Positions 50,159 through 61,521 of a stretch of 64,000 bases of DNA are shown here, piece after piece (within the stretch, counting starts at the first letter, position 1; every line of letters starts with the position of its first letter). Source of the stretch: Nematostella vectensis (taxonomy: Eukaryota; Cnidaria; Anthozoa; Actiniaria; Edwardsiidae); assembly GCF_932526225.1 (NCBI RefSeq), contig NC_064035.1, positions 126,501 to 190,500 on the forward strand. Direction: 5' to 3'. The translations under genes and the position numbers were made by a program. The notes below the pieces were generated by a model that searched no databases, had not been told where the DNA came from, and worked only from the letters and a program-made list of their open reading frames with translations.

Positions 50159-53100
50159 TTAATTGGTTTGGACTTTTAATAATAAACTGTCCTTGAACTT
50201 AGCTAACGAATCTGGGATTGTAGATAAATTTATACTGTTCCAAGTTCTTATAGTTCTTGGGTAAAATGAATATTTATAAGTGTCATTCAATGTTACAAGT
50301 TGATGGAAGGGCGCGCAGTTGGGTTGTCTTGAGACTCTTGTGATAGGTGTTACTTCGGGTGGAAAAGATATACCAACAAGGCCATTGTAGATTTTATAGA
50401 ACATATGTGCTTGATTTAATTGCCTACGTTGTTCCAAGGATTCCCATCCTAGTGAGTTGATCATAGGAGAAACACTACTATAGCGTGAGTAATCATTGAA
50501 AACAAATCTTGCTGCACGTCGTTGAATCATCTCAATCTTGTTTATATTACATTGTGTATATGGATTCTATGCACTGGTGGCATATTCTAATTTAGGACGA
50601 ACAAGTGTTCTATAGGCAGAGTCCTTTACTTCAGGAGAACAACCAGATAGAATGCGTTTCAGAAGGCCAAGGGTAGAATTTGCCTTTTTGCAGATGTTAT
50701 CACAGTGTTCGTTCCATGATAGATTATCAGCGATGGTTACTCCTAAGTAGGGGGTAGAAGATGCTTGGGTTATACATTTTCCATCCATGGAGTAAGTAAA
50801 CTTAACAGGTATTTTCTTTCGAGTAATTCCTAAATGATAACATTTAGAAACATTGAATTTAAGTTGCCAAGTTTTTGACCACACAGATAAACGATCGAGG
50901 TCTTGTTGTAAAGCTTGACAGTCCTGTAATGAAGCTACCTCTCTATATAATACACAGTCGTCTGCGAATAGACGAAGGTTAGATTGTATAGATGTTGAAA
51001 TGTCATTAATAAACAATAGGAATAACACTGGGCCCAAAACAGAGCTCTGAGGCACGCCAGACACTACAGACTTGGATGAAGAAACAGTACCATTGACTGA
51101 AACACTTTGTTTGCGGTTTGATACAAATGCTTTGATCCAATTGAGCATATTACCTCTGATTCCATAAAAATCAAGTTTAATGAGCAGTCGTTGGTGCGGG
51201 ACGGAATCAAAGGCCTTTGAGAAGTCTAATAATAAAACATCAGTTTGGCCACGAAAATTAATAGTTTTTGCCCAGTCATGAATTGCAGAGATTAGTTGAG
51301 TTTCACAGGAAAATTTTTCCCTAAATCCATGTTGTTGGTTGATAAGGATATTATGAGATGACAAGTGTTTGGCCATATGGCTAAGAATGATGTGTTCCAT
51401 TATTTTACAGCAAATAGAAGTTAATGAAATGGGTCGATAATTGGCTGGCTCAGATTTCAAACCCTTCTTGTGAATCGCTGTGATTAAAGCATTTGACCAA
51501 TCAGATGGAATCTTGTTGCAGTCAAAAGATTGTTGAAAAATGAATGCTAGCCAATGTGATATTGATTGGGAAACTTCTTTCAGAACATTTGCAGGAATTT
51601 CGTCGGGCCCGCATGCCTTCTTGGGATTTAATTCAGATAATTGCTTACAGACTCCTTCAGCAGAAATGTGAAGATCTGGAATTGATGAATATGGTGAATT
51701 TCCAAGAACAGGTGTTGGTAGTTGTTCTTGTGTAAATACTGAATGGAAAAAATTATTAAGAGTTTCAGCTTTATGTGCGTCTGTCACAGAAACAGAGGAA
51801 TCATTGTTCTTTAAAGGCGGGATGCCAATAGACTCTGATTTGCTACTCCTTACATAAGACCAAAACTTTTTGGGATTATCTTTTAAGCTATTGCCTATGA
51901 TGTTATTAAGATAATCATTACGGGAGTCTTTGATGAGCTTTGAAACCAGATTACGCTGACGCTTGAAAGCCTCCCAGTGTTGTTGATTTTTGGACTTAAT
52001 GGCTTTTTTATGCATACGATCTTTCTTGCGCATTTCTCTTTTGATGTTGGTATTAATCCATGGTAATTTATATTTTGGGCGTGAAGATTTTTGTGGAATA
52101 AACTGAGATATCCCAGTAGACAATGAGGTTTTAAACAGGACCCAGTTTTCTTCAACTGTTCTCTTTTCTGGATTTGTCGAGAAGAATGTAGTTGATGAGT
52201 CTGACATAAATTTACACAGATCAGGAAAGTTGGCTTTCTTGTATTGATAAACCTTGTGAGGAGGTTTTAGTGATCTAGAAGGCTTTAAGTTAACCTCAAA
52301 GATGACAGCAAGATGATCACTTAAGCCAGAAGCAGTAGAGGTATTAACAATAACATTCGGGTAGGTAGTTAATAACAGGTCCAAAGTCTTACAAGATGAT
52401 GGTCTTGTGGTAGTTTTGACATGTTGCGAGAGAGAAAAATCATCAATGGTTTGAAGGAACTTTTGATGTAAGGAAGCTGTAGCTGGATTTGTTGGAGTTG
52501 GGACACTTGAGTTCCATTCAATGTCTCCAAGATTAAAATCTCCTCCAATTATGATGTTTGGGAAATTTTTAACTTTGTTGAAGACTCGTCTTATAGATTC
52601 ATTCAGATTATCGATAGAATCAGAAGGTTGGTTTGGTGGCCTATAATAAGATGACATATATATTGATTTACGGTTTGCTAGCTTGAGGGAGGTCCAAATG
52701 ATTTCACAGTTATCAACTTCAAAATCTGGCTCTTCGGTACAAACTAGATCTGATTTTATGGCTTGAAAGACACCGCCTCCAAATTTATTTCTGTCCCTTC
52801 GAAAAACTGAATAGTTCTGAGAGAAGATGGAGTAAGTTGAAATATCAGGGCACAGCTTCGATTCAGTTCCAAAGATAAAGTCAGGATCATGTAAGTTTAT
52901 GAGAGCTTGGAATTTAGTAATATGATCAGTTCCCTTAAGACCGTTACAATTAAGAATCATTCCAGTTAGTTTTTCCTTTGACTGCTTTCTTGTATTACTT
53001 GAATTTCTTGAGCTGGAGTCGAGCGGGCTAGTTTCAGGTGATCTAATAGTAGAGCTACTAATATTCTGTGTATCTTGATGCAATGAGTCTAATGAAGAAA

Positions 53101-53161
53101 ATGAATTTTGTAGCTCGATGGAGGATGATTCAAATAGTGAGCTTGAGAAACTTGGAAAGCC

Positions 53162-53314
53162 ACAAGACACACATAACCACGTACAAGACGAAGCTGCGAG
53201 GGTATAGTATAAATCATCATTGATGGAACAGCATCTTGTGTGATACCATAAGTTACGATTGTCACACTGAATACCCTTTTGGTTGCTTTAAACTGGTTTG
53301 TTGCAAGAGCCACA
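53162..53314 (-). other. PHD-type zinc finger in LINE 1
   Basis: Directly after the 2A motif the frame encodes CGSC, then CDNR, WYHTRC and CVSC, the spacing of a C4HC3 PHD finger. The fourth ligand is arginine in place of cysteine. The in-frame TAA lies just after the first CxxC. PHD fingers here may bind chromatin and bias insertion, which is inferred from the domain class. Confidence 0.75.
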
Positions 53315-53326
53315 TGGAAATTTCCA

Positions 53327-53383
53327 CTTGGGACCCGGGTTTAATTGAATATCGCCACCTAAGAGAAGTAAGCAAAGCAAGAG
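53327..53383 (-). other. 2A-like ribosome-skipping peptide in LINE 1
   Basis: The encoded GDIQLNPGP fits the 2A core D-x-E-x-N-P-G-P except that E is Q; NPGP is at 53330-53341. A leucine-rich stretch precedes it, as in known 2A-like N-termini of APE-type non-LTR elements. In that family the ribosome skips the last glycine-proline bond, releasing a short N-terminal peptide from the replication protein. Whether the Q variant still works cannot be told from sequence. Confidence 0.75.
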
Positions 53384-55411
53384 ATGTTTGTGTTCACTTG
53401 AGCTTCGGCCGACGTTCATCTTATTTGCTCGTATATTGTGGCTGTAAAAGGCTTCAAGACCAGTTAATATCGACTCACTGTTCGCCAGGATGCAGTTCAG
53501 ACCAAATCCATTTATCCCTGAAGTCAAATTTGGTGAATAGTGCAACTTTTGGTTGAATAAAATTGCAAGAAAAGCTATAAAGACAGGAGTGAGGAAATTG
53601 GCCGCCATCTTGGTCGACCGCTGACCGCAGACCTTTTGGAGGTTACACTCGTAAAACAAATTCCCGAATGTAACCCTGAAGCTTTTCCCGAATGTAACCT
53701 CCAGTCCGATGGTGACTTTGCTTGGGATAGTTTACGATACCAATAGTATTAAAAGTAATTTTCATTTCAATCCCCTTCAGCAATGCCACGTTAGTCTTTC
53801 GTTGCGGGCACTTGACTACTAAAGCAGCGACCCGGGTTCGATTCCCGCTGATAGCCTATTTTCTTTTCTTTTTTTTTTTTTTAAATATCGATACTTAATT
53901 ATACTGTTCTTGGTGTGTCATGACATAAAAAGAAGGTATAGGGACATTTTTATGTACTTTCAGCATCTGTGATGTGCTCATGCTATGTTCAGGATCCTGT
54001 ACATATTTTATGCACACAAGAACTAACTAGATTCCTTGGATAACTTGATTAAGTAGATTCTAACATAGAGCATAGCGCTCGATAGATTGATATACCTTTT
54101 TTTCCGAGTATACTGTTATATTTTTCCTAATGTTACTTTTTTGAATTTACATCCGGAAAAAAAATTATCGATTGTAACCTTTTGCAGGTTACACTCGTAA
54201 AACAAATTCCCGAATGTAACCCTGAAGCTTTTCCCGAATGTAACCTCCAGTCCGATGGTGACTTTGCTTGGGATAGTTTACGATACCAATAGTATTAAAA
54301 GTAATTTTCATTACAATTCCCTTCAGCAATGCCACGTTAGTCTTTCGTTGCGGGCACTTGACTACTAACGCAGCGACTCGGGTTCGATTCCCGCTGATAG
54401 CCTATTTTTTTTTAAATATCGATACTTAATTATACTGTTCTTGGTGTGTCATGAGATAAAAAGAAGGTATAGGGACATTTTTATGTACTCTCAGCATCTT
54501 TGATGTGCTCATCCTTTGTTCAGGATCCTGTACATATTTTATGCACACAAGAACTAACTAGATTCCTTGGATAACTTGATTAAGTAGATTCTAACATACA
54601 GCATAGCGCTCGATAGATTGATATACCTTTTTTTCCGAGTATACTGTTTTATTTTTCCTAATGTTACTTTTTGGAATTTACATTCGGAAAAAAAAAATAT
54701 CGATTGTAACCTTTTGGAGGTTACACTCGTAAAAAAATTCACAAATGTAACCCTGAAGCTTTTCCCGAACGTAACCTCCAGTCCGATGGTGACTTTGTTT
54801 GGGATAGTTTACGATACCAATAGTATTAAAAGTAATTTTCATTACAATTCCCTTCAGCAATGCCACGTTAGTCTTTCGTTGCGGGCATTTGACTACTAAC
54901 GCAGCGACCCGGGTTCGATTCCCGCTGATAGCCTATTTTTTTTTCTTTCTTTTTTTTTTTTAAATATCGATACTTAATTATACTGTTCTTGGTGTGTCAT
55001 GACATACAAAGAAGGTATAGGGACATTTTTATGTACTCTCAGCATCTTTGATGTGCTCATGCTTTGTTCAGGATCCTGTACATATGTTATGCACACAAGA
55101 ACTAACTAGATTCCTTAGATAACTTGATTAAGTAGATTCTAACATAGAGCATAGCGCTCGTTAGATTGATATACCTTTTTTTTCGAGTATACTGTTTTAT
55201 TTTTCCTAATGTTACTTTTTGGAATTTACATTCGGAAAAAAAAAATTATCGATTATAACCTTTTGGAGGTTACACTCGTAAAACAAATTCCCGAATGTAA
55301 CCCTGAAGCTTTTCCCGAATGTAACCTCCAGTCCGATGGTGACTTTGCTTAGGATAGTTTACGATACCAATAGTATTAAAAGTAATTTTCATTACAATTC
55401 CCTTCAGCAAT

Positions 55412-55483
55412 GCCACGTTAGTCTTTCGTTGCGGGCACTTGACTACTAACGCAGCGACCCGGGTTCGATTCCCGCTGATAGCC
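55412..55483 (+). ncRNA. 72-nt tRNA-like segment (decayed tRNA or SINE head), representative of 21 copies
   Basis: The 72 bases can be laid out in full tRNA order: acceptor 7, TA, D stem GTCT/GGGC with 8-nt loop, anticodon stem 5, loop CTACTAA, stem 5, variable 4, T arm CCGGG-TTCGATT-CCCGC, acceptor TGATAGC. GGTTCGATTCC matches the B box exactly. The A-box position reads TAGTCTTTCGT and is weak. The loop would put ACT at the anticodon (a serine AGT reader). Pairing is 4/4 in the D stem with wobbles and 4/5 in the T stem, but only 2/5 in the anticodon stem and 3/7 in the acceptor. A working tRNA is therefore unlikely. A T-run follows within a few bases and could terminate Pol III. Copies start at 47661, 48212, 48744, 49292, 53785, 54331, 54862, 55412, 55953, 56498, 57045, 57592, 59336, 59887, 60431, 60976, 61522, 62067, 62616, 63163 and 63706. 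Confidence 0.6.
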
Positions 55484-55767
55484 TATTTTTTTTTTTTTTT
55501 TAAAATATCGATACTTAATTATACTGTTCTTGGTGTGTCATGACATAAAAAAAAAGGTATAGGGACATTTTTATGTACTCTCAGCATCTGTGATGTGCTC
55601 ATGCTTTGTTCAGGATCCTGTACATATTTTATGCACACAAGAACTAACTAGATTCCTTGGATAACTTGATTAAGTAGATTCTAACATAGAGCATAGCGCT
55701 CGATAGATTGATATACCTTTTTTTCCGAGTATACTGTTTTATTTTTCCTAATGTTACTTTTTGGAAT

Positions 55768-55870
55768 TTACATTCGGAAAAAAAAATTATCGATTATAAC
55801 CTTTTGGAGGTTACACTCGTAAAACAAATTCCCGAATGTAACCCTGAAGCTTTTCCCGAATGTAACCTCC
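55768..55870. repeat. Cluster of CCGAATGTAACC-like motifs with a 14-bp inverted repeat
   Basis: In about 100 bp there are five copies of one motif in mixed orientation. TTACATTCGG (55768-55777) and GGTTACACTCG (55809-55819) are reversed. CGATTATAACC (55791-55801), CCCGAATGTAACCC (55831-55844) and CCCGAATGTAACCTCC (55855-55870) are forward. GGAGGTTACACTCG (55806-55819) and CGAATGTAACCTCC (55857-55870) form a 14-bp inverted repeat with one mismatch. The cluster recurs in every array-B unit. It could be an iterated protein-binding site or a stem in a transcript. Confidence 0.7.
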
Positions 55871-57847
55871 AGTCCGATGGTGACTTTGCTTAGGATAGTT
55901 TACGATACCAATAGTATTAAAAGTAATTTTCATTACAATACCCTTCAGCAATGCCACGTTAGTCTTTCGTTGCGGGCACTTGACTACTAACGCAGCGACC
56001 CGGGTTCGATTCCCGCTGATAGCCTATTTTTTTTTTTTTTTTTTTTTAAATATCGATACTTAATTATACTGTTCTTGGTGTGTCATGACATAAAAAAAAA
56101 GGTATAGGGACATTTTTATGTACTCTCAGCATCTTTGATGTGCTCAAGCTTTGTTCAGGATCCTGTACATATTTTATGCACACAAGAACTAACTAGATTC
56201 CTTGGATAACTTGATTAAGTAGATTCTAACATAGAGCATAGCGCTCGATAGATTGATATACCTTTTTTTCCGAGTATACTGTTTGATGTTTCCTAATGTT
56301 ACTTTTTGGAATTTACATTCGGAAAAAAATATTATCGATTGTAACCTTTTGGAGGTTACACTCGTAAAACAAATTCCCGAATGTAACCCTGAAGCTTTTC
56401 CCGAATGTAACCTCCAGTCCGATGGTGACTTTGCTTGGGATAGTTTACGATACCAATAGTATTAAAAGTAATTTTCATTACAATTCCCTTCAGCAATGCC
56501 ACGTTAGTCTTTCGTTGCGGGCACTTGACTACTAACGCAGCGACCCGGGTTCGATTCCCGCTGATAGCCTATTTTTTTTTCTTTATTTTTTTTTTAAATA
56601 TCGATACTTAATTATACTGTTCTTGGTGTGTCATGACATAAAAAGAAGGTATAGGGACATTTTTATGTACTCTCAGCATCTTTGATGTGCTCATGCTTTG
56701 TTCAGGATCCTGTACATATTTTATGCACACAAGAACTAACTAGATTCCTTGGATAACTTGATTAAGTAGATTCTAACATAGAGCACAGCGCTCGATAGAT
56801 TGATATACCTTTTTTTCCGAGTATACTGTTTTATTTTTCCTAATGTTACTTTTTGGAATTTACATTCGGAAAAAAAAATTATCGATTGTAACCTTTTGGA
56901 GGTTACAATCGTAAAACAAATTCCCGAATGTAACCCTGAAGCTTTTCCCGAATGTAACCTCCAGTCCGATGGTGACTTTGCTTGGGATAGTTTACGATAC
57001 CAATAGTATTAAAAGTAATTTTCATTACAATTCCCTTCAGCAATGCCACATTAGTCTTTCGTTGCGGGCACTTGACTACTAACGCAGCGACCCGGGTTCG
57101 ATTCCCGCTGATAGCCTATTTTCTTTTCTTTTTTTTTTTTTTTAAATATCGATACTTAATTTTACTGTTCTTGGTGTGTCATGACATAAAAAGAAGGTAT
57201 AGGGACATTTTTATGTACTTTCAGCATCTGTGATGTGCTCATGCTATGTTCAGGATCCTGTACATATTTTATGCACACAAGAACTAACTAGATTCCTTGG
57301 ATAACTTGATTAAGTAGATTCTAACATAGAGCATAGCGCTCGATAGATTGATATACCTTTTTTTCCGAGTATACTGTTATATTTTTCCTAATGTTACTTT
57401 TTTGAATTTACATCCGGAAAAAAAATTATCGATTGTAACCTTTTGCAGGTTACACTCGTAAAACAAATTCCCGAATGTAACCCTGAAGCTTTTCCCGAAT
57501 GTAACCTCCAGTCCGATGGTGACTTTGCTTGGGATAGTTTACGATACCAATAGTATTAAAAGTAATTTTCATTACAATTCCCTTCAGCAATGCCACGTTA
57601 GTCTTTCGTTGCGGGCACTTGACTACTAACGCAGCGACTCGGGTTCGATTCCCGCTGATAGCCTATTTTTTTTTTAAATATCGATACTTAATTATACTGT
57701 TCTTGGTGTGTCATGAGATAAAAAGAAGGTATAGGGACATTTTTATGTACTCTCAGCATCTTTGATGTGCTCATCCTTTGTTCAGGATCCTGTACATATT
57801 TTATGCACACAAGAACTAACTAGATTCCTTGGATAACTTGATTAAGT

Positions 57848-58806
57848 CCCCTTTGCTTTTTGTTTTATTCATCAACGATCTTCCTTTTCATATTAGTTCA
57901 CCTAAAGTGAAGATAGATCTTTATGCGGATGATACTACTATCTCGTTTTCAACCGATGTCAATAATACTTCCAATTTAGAGAACACTCTTAATTCAGTGA
58001 TGAGGGATGTGGAAGTATGGACCAATTGCAACAAACTTCCAATAAATGAGACGAAGTCAAAATCACTACTTGTGACTGGTAAACGCCTTGGAGAGAAAGC
58101 ACCACACAGTAAATTATCCATTTCGACATCTAATGGAAACACCCTTGAATCAGTGGAATCAGTAAGACTCCTTGGACTGGATGTGGACAGTAAATTGACC
58201 TTTTCGGATCACGCTGAAAGGACATACAAGAAAATTGCAGGAAGAATCGGCGTACTAAATAAGATCAAAGGTTGTCTACCCCTCAAACAAAGAACAAATT
58301 TCTATAATGCCATGATCAAACCTTTGTTTAGCTATGCTGGGACTGTTTGGCAAACAGCATCAACTAAGGATTGTTTGTCAAGATTTCTAACTCTACAAAA
58401 AAGAGCTGCACGTCTAATACTCAACGCTGAACCCAGAGCACCCTCAGTACCGTTGTTTAATAGACTTCAATGGCTGCCTTTCTATCTGGACAATCACATC
58501 TCAATGTGTTCTATTCTCTTTAAAAGGCTACAACTGATGGTGCCCGAATATCTAATTGAAACTCTTAAGCTGAACAATACACTTCATAATAGAAATACTC
58601 GTTTCTCAGGACTGAATTTTATAACTCCAAAGTATACTAGAAAAACCGAAGGTGGGAAAACGTTTACAGTAAATGCCATCCATAAATGGAACAATTTAGA
58701 AGCCAGCATAAAGAAGCTGCCTAATATAAGCTCTTTTAAGAACGCTCTCCGTCATAAATATCTTAATGAACAATTACTTTTAAATCATTTTAATATTTCG
58801 AATTAA
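57848..58806 (+). pseudogene. LINE 2 reverse transcriptase C-terminal fragment
   Basis: The open frame covers about 319 residues of the element and ends at a stop at 58804-58806; the few codons before 57848 are satellite. It begins at PLLFVLFINDLP and includes the catalytic YADDT (about residue 32 of the open frame). It continues with a thumb-like region (GLDVDSKLTFSDH) and ends with the C-terminal region typical of L2/CR1-type elements (LQKRAARLIL, followed by LQWLPF). The endonuclease and the front of the polymerase are absent, so it cannot be active. No internal stop or frameshift is seen, so the insertion is fairly young. Confidence 0.9.
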
Positions 58807-58831
58807 CTCATATTTTATTTTCTTTATTTAA

Positions 58832-58865
<34 letters not shown>

Positions 58866-59055
58866 CTCCTTTTGGTCTGGGTGGGAATAGTATTTTTATA
58901 ATTTGTATTGTAAATAGAGATTTTATATATATATATATATTTTATATTGTATTATTTGTATGTATGAGTTTTGAGGGCCACAAGTTTACTAGTGTATTAC
59001 ACTATTAAGTGCCACCCTCTGTAAATAAAGTTATTATTATTATTATTATTATTAT
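58807..59055 (+). other. LINE 2 3' untranslated region
   Basis: It contains a T-run of about 30 bases (58834-58865), a TA run (about 58925-58940), the AATAAA signal and a terminal TTA microsatellite. The T-run is a likely length-variable and error-prone spot in assembly. Confidence 0.8.
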
Positions 59056-61521
59056 AAGTAGATTCTAACATACAGCATAGCGCTCGATAGATTGATATAC
59101 CTTTTTTTCCGAGTATACTGTTTTATTTTTCCTAATGTTACTTTTTGGAATTTACATTCGGAAAAAAAAATATCGATTGTAACCTTTTGGAGGTTACACT
59201 CGTAAAAAAAATTCCCGAATGTAACCCTGAAGCTTTTCCCGAACGTAACCTCCAGTCCGATGGTGACTTTGCTTGGGATAGTTTACGATACCAATAGTAT
59301 TAAAAGTAATTTTCATTACAATTCCCTTCAGCAATGCCACGTTAGTCTTTCGTTGCGGGCATTTGACTACTAACGCAGCGACCCGGGTTCGATTCCCGCT
59401 GATAGCCTATTTTTTTTTCTTTATTTATTTTTTTTTAAATATCGATACTTAATTATACTGTTCTTGGTGTGTCATGACATACAAAGAAGGTATAGGGACA
59501 TTTTTATGTACTCTCAGCATCTTTGATGTGCTCATGCTTTGTTCAGGATCCTGTACATATGTTATGCACACAAGAACTAACTAGATTCCTTAGATAACTT
59601 GATTAAGTAGATTCTAACATAGAGCATAGCGCTCGATAGATTGATATACCTTTTTTTCCGAGTATACTGTTTTATTTTTCCTAATGTTACTTTTTGGAAT
59701 TTACATTCGGAAAAAAAAAATTATCGATTATAACCTTTTGGAGGTTACACTCGTAAAACAAATTCCCGAATGTAACCCTGAAGCTTTTCACGAATGTAAC
59801 CTCCAGTCCGATGGTGACTTTGCTTAGGATAGTTTACGATACCAATAGTATTAAAAGTAATTTTCATTACAATTCCCTTCAGCAATGCCACGTTAGTCTT
59901 TCGTTGCGGGCACTTGACTACTAACGCAGCGACCCGGGTTCGATTCCCGCTGATAGCCTATTTTTTTTTTTTTTTTTTTTAAATATCAATACTTAATTAT
60001 ACTGTTCTTGGTGTGTCATGACATAAAAAAAAAGGTATAGGGACATTTTTATGTACTCTCAGCATCTGTGATGTGCTCATGCTTTGTTCAGGATCCTGTA
60101 CATATTTTATGCACACAAGAACTAACTAGATTCCTTGGATAACTTGATTAAGTAGATTCTAACATAGAGCATAGCGCTCGATAGATTGATATACCTTTTT
60201 TTCCGAGTATACTGTTTTATTTTTCCTAATGTTACTTTTTGGAATTTACATTCGGAAAAAAAAATTATCGATTATAACCTTTTGGAGGTTACACTCGTAA
60301 AACAAATTCCCGAATGTAACCCTGAAGCTTTTCCCGAATGTAACCTCCAGTCCGATGGTGACTTTGCTTAGGATAGTTTACGATACCAATAGTACTAAAA
60401 GTAATTTTCATTACAATACCCTTCAGCAATGCCACGTTAGTCTTTCGTTGCGGGCACTTGACTACTAACGCAGCGACCCGGGTTCGATTCCCGCTGATAG
60501 CCTATTTTTTTTTTTTTTTTATTTTAAATATCGATACTTAATTATACTGTTCTTGGTGTGTCATGACATAAAAAAAAAGGTATAGGGACATTTTTATGTA
60601 CTCTCAGCATCTTTGATGTGCTCAAGCTTTGTTCAGGATCCTGTACATATTTTATGCACACAAGAACTAACTAGATTCCTTGGATAACTTGATTAAGTAG
60701 ATTCTAACATAGAGCATAGCGCTCGATAGATTGATATACCTTTTTTTCCGAGTATACTGTTTTATTTTTCCTAATGTTACTTTTTGGAATTTACATTCGA
60801 AAAAAAATATTATCGATTGTAACCTTTTGGAGGTTACACTCGTAAAACAAATTCCCGAATGTAACCCTGAAGCTTTTCCCGAATGTAACCTCCAGTCCGA
60901 TGGTGACTTTGCTTGGGATAGTTTACGATACCAATAGTATTAAAAGTAATTTTCATTACAATTCCCTTCAGCAATGCCACGTTAGTCTTTCGTTGCGGGC
61001 ACTTGACTACTAACGCAGCGACCCGGGTTCGATTCCCGCTGATAGCCTATTTTTTTTCTTTATTTTTTTTTTAAATATCGATACTTAATTATACTGTTCT
61101 TGGTGTGACATGACATAAAAAGAAAGTATAGGGACATTTTTATGTACTCTCAGCATCTTTGATGTGCTCATGCTTTGTTCAGGATCCTGTACATATTTTA
61201 TGCACACAAGAACTAACTAGATTCCTTGGATAACTTGATTAAGTAGATTCTAACATAGAGCACAGCGCTCGATAGATTGATATACCTTTTTTTCCGAGTA
61301 TACTGTTTTATTTTTCCTAATGTTACTTTTTGGAATTTACATTCGGAAAAAAAAATTATCGATTGTAACCTTTTGCAGGTTACACTCGTAAAACAAATTC
61401 CCGAATGTAACCCTGAAGCTTTTCCCGAATGTAACCTCCAGTCCGATGGTGACTTTGCTTGGGATAGTTTACGATACCAATAGTATTAAAAGTAATTTTC
61501 ATTACAATTCCCTTCAGCAAT

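Larger units (their letters stand above)
50159..53608 (-). pseudogene. LINE 1 polyprotein (2A - PHD - APE endonuclease - reverse transcriptase), two in-frame stops
   Basis: One frame of 1149 codons from ATG 53608 to the stop at 50159, with no frameshift. Stops lie at codon 107 (TAA, 53288-53290) and codon 1014 (TAG, 50567-50569). Seen in order: hydrophobic leucine run and GDIQLNPGP at residues about 85-93; C4HC3-type PHD finger about 99-149; APE-like endonuclease about 216-438 with LNCNGL, GTESK, YRPP, GGDFN and SDH; reverse transcriptase about 700-970 with NYRPISL, DFSKAFD and catalytic FADD at 881-884; C-terminal region with QRRAARF near 1030. One expected PHD cysteine is arginine (CDNR). 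The usual GVPQGS of the family is GVPQSS. The protein would nick DNA and reverse-transcribe the element's own RNA at the target. The TAG lies where relatives usually have tryptophan, so a G-to-A change is likely. Confidence 0.92.
49675..53630 (-). mobile_element. LINE 1: nearly full-length non-LTR retrotransposon, Jockey/CR1/L2 superfamily
   Basis: About 3.96 kb inserted on the minus strand into an array-B unit. ACCTTT occurs at both edges (49669-49674 and 53631-53636), consistent with a short target-site duplication. The 3' end (left) carries AAAGATT repeats on the minus strand, as many CR1/L2-type elements end in a short tandem repeat rather than poly(A). The 5' end (right) lies only about 22 bases upstream of an ATG in a strong context (AAGATGGCG), so the element is probably complete or nearly so. 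It encodes one long frame with 2A-like peptide, PHD finger, endonuclease, reverse transcriptase and C-terminal domain. Two in-frame stops inactivate it. The exact clade would need a tree. Confidence 0.93.
53785..57044. repeat. Array B 6-unit higher-order block, copy 1
   Basis: Six units starting at 53785, 54331, 54862, 55412, 55953 and 56498, with lengths 546, 531, 550, 541, 545 and 547 (3260 bp). Private variants recur in order in the next block: GACTCGGG in unit 2, GGGCATTTGAC and GACATACAAAG in unit 3, CTTAGGATAG in unit 4 and ACAATACCC in unit 5. Confidence 0.85.
57848..59055 (+). mobile_element. LINE 2: 5'-truncated non-LTR retrotransposon
   Basis: About 1.2 kb inserted on the plus strand in an array-B unit. 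AAGT is present at 57844-57847 and again at 59056-59059, a short target duplication. The 5' end is cut inside the reverse-transcriptase domain, the usual result of incomplete target-primed reverse transcription. The 3' end has AATAAA (59024-59029) followed by a TTA/TAT repeat up to about 59055. It is a different family from LINE 1: catalytic box YADD rather than FADD, different tail and opposite strand. Confidence 0.92.
57045..61521. repeat. Array B 6-unit higher-order block, copy 2 (split by LINE 2)
   Basis: Units start at 57045, 57592, 59336, 59887, 60431 and 60976. After removal of the LINE and its target duplication the lengths are 547, 532, 551, 544, 545 and 546 (about 3265 bp), matching copy 1. 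The LINE lies in the second half of unit 2 and has no counterpart in copy 1. Confidence 0.85.

Noticed and set aside
53236-53556. 106-codon plus-strand frame over the LINE 1 N-terminal region
   Set aside because: Antisense shadow of the 2A/PHD coding frame.
56800-57006. 68-codon plus-strand frames in array B with PECNP/PECNL repeats
   Set aside because: The peptide repeats simply translate the CCGAATGTAACC DNA motif, and the frame is disrupted in many units.
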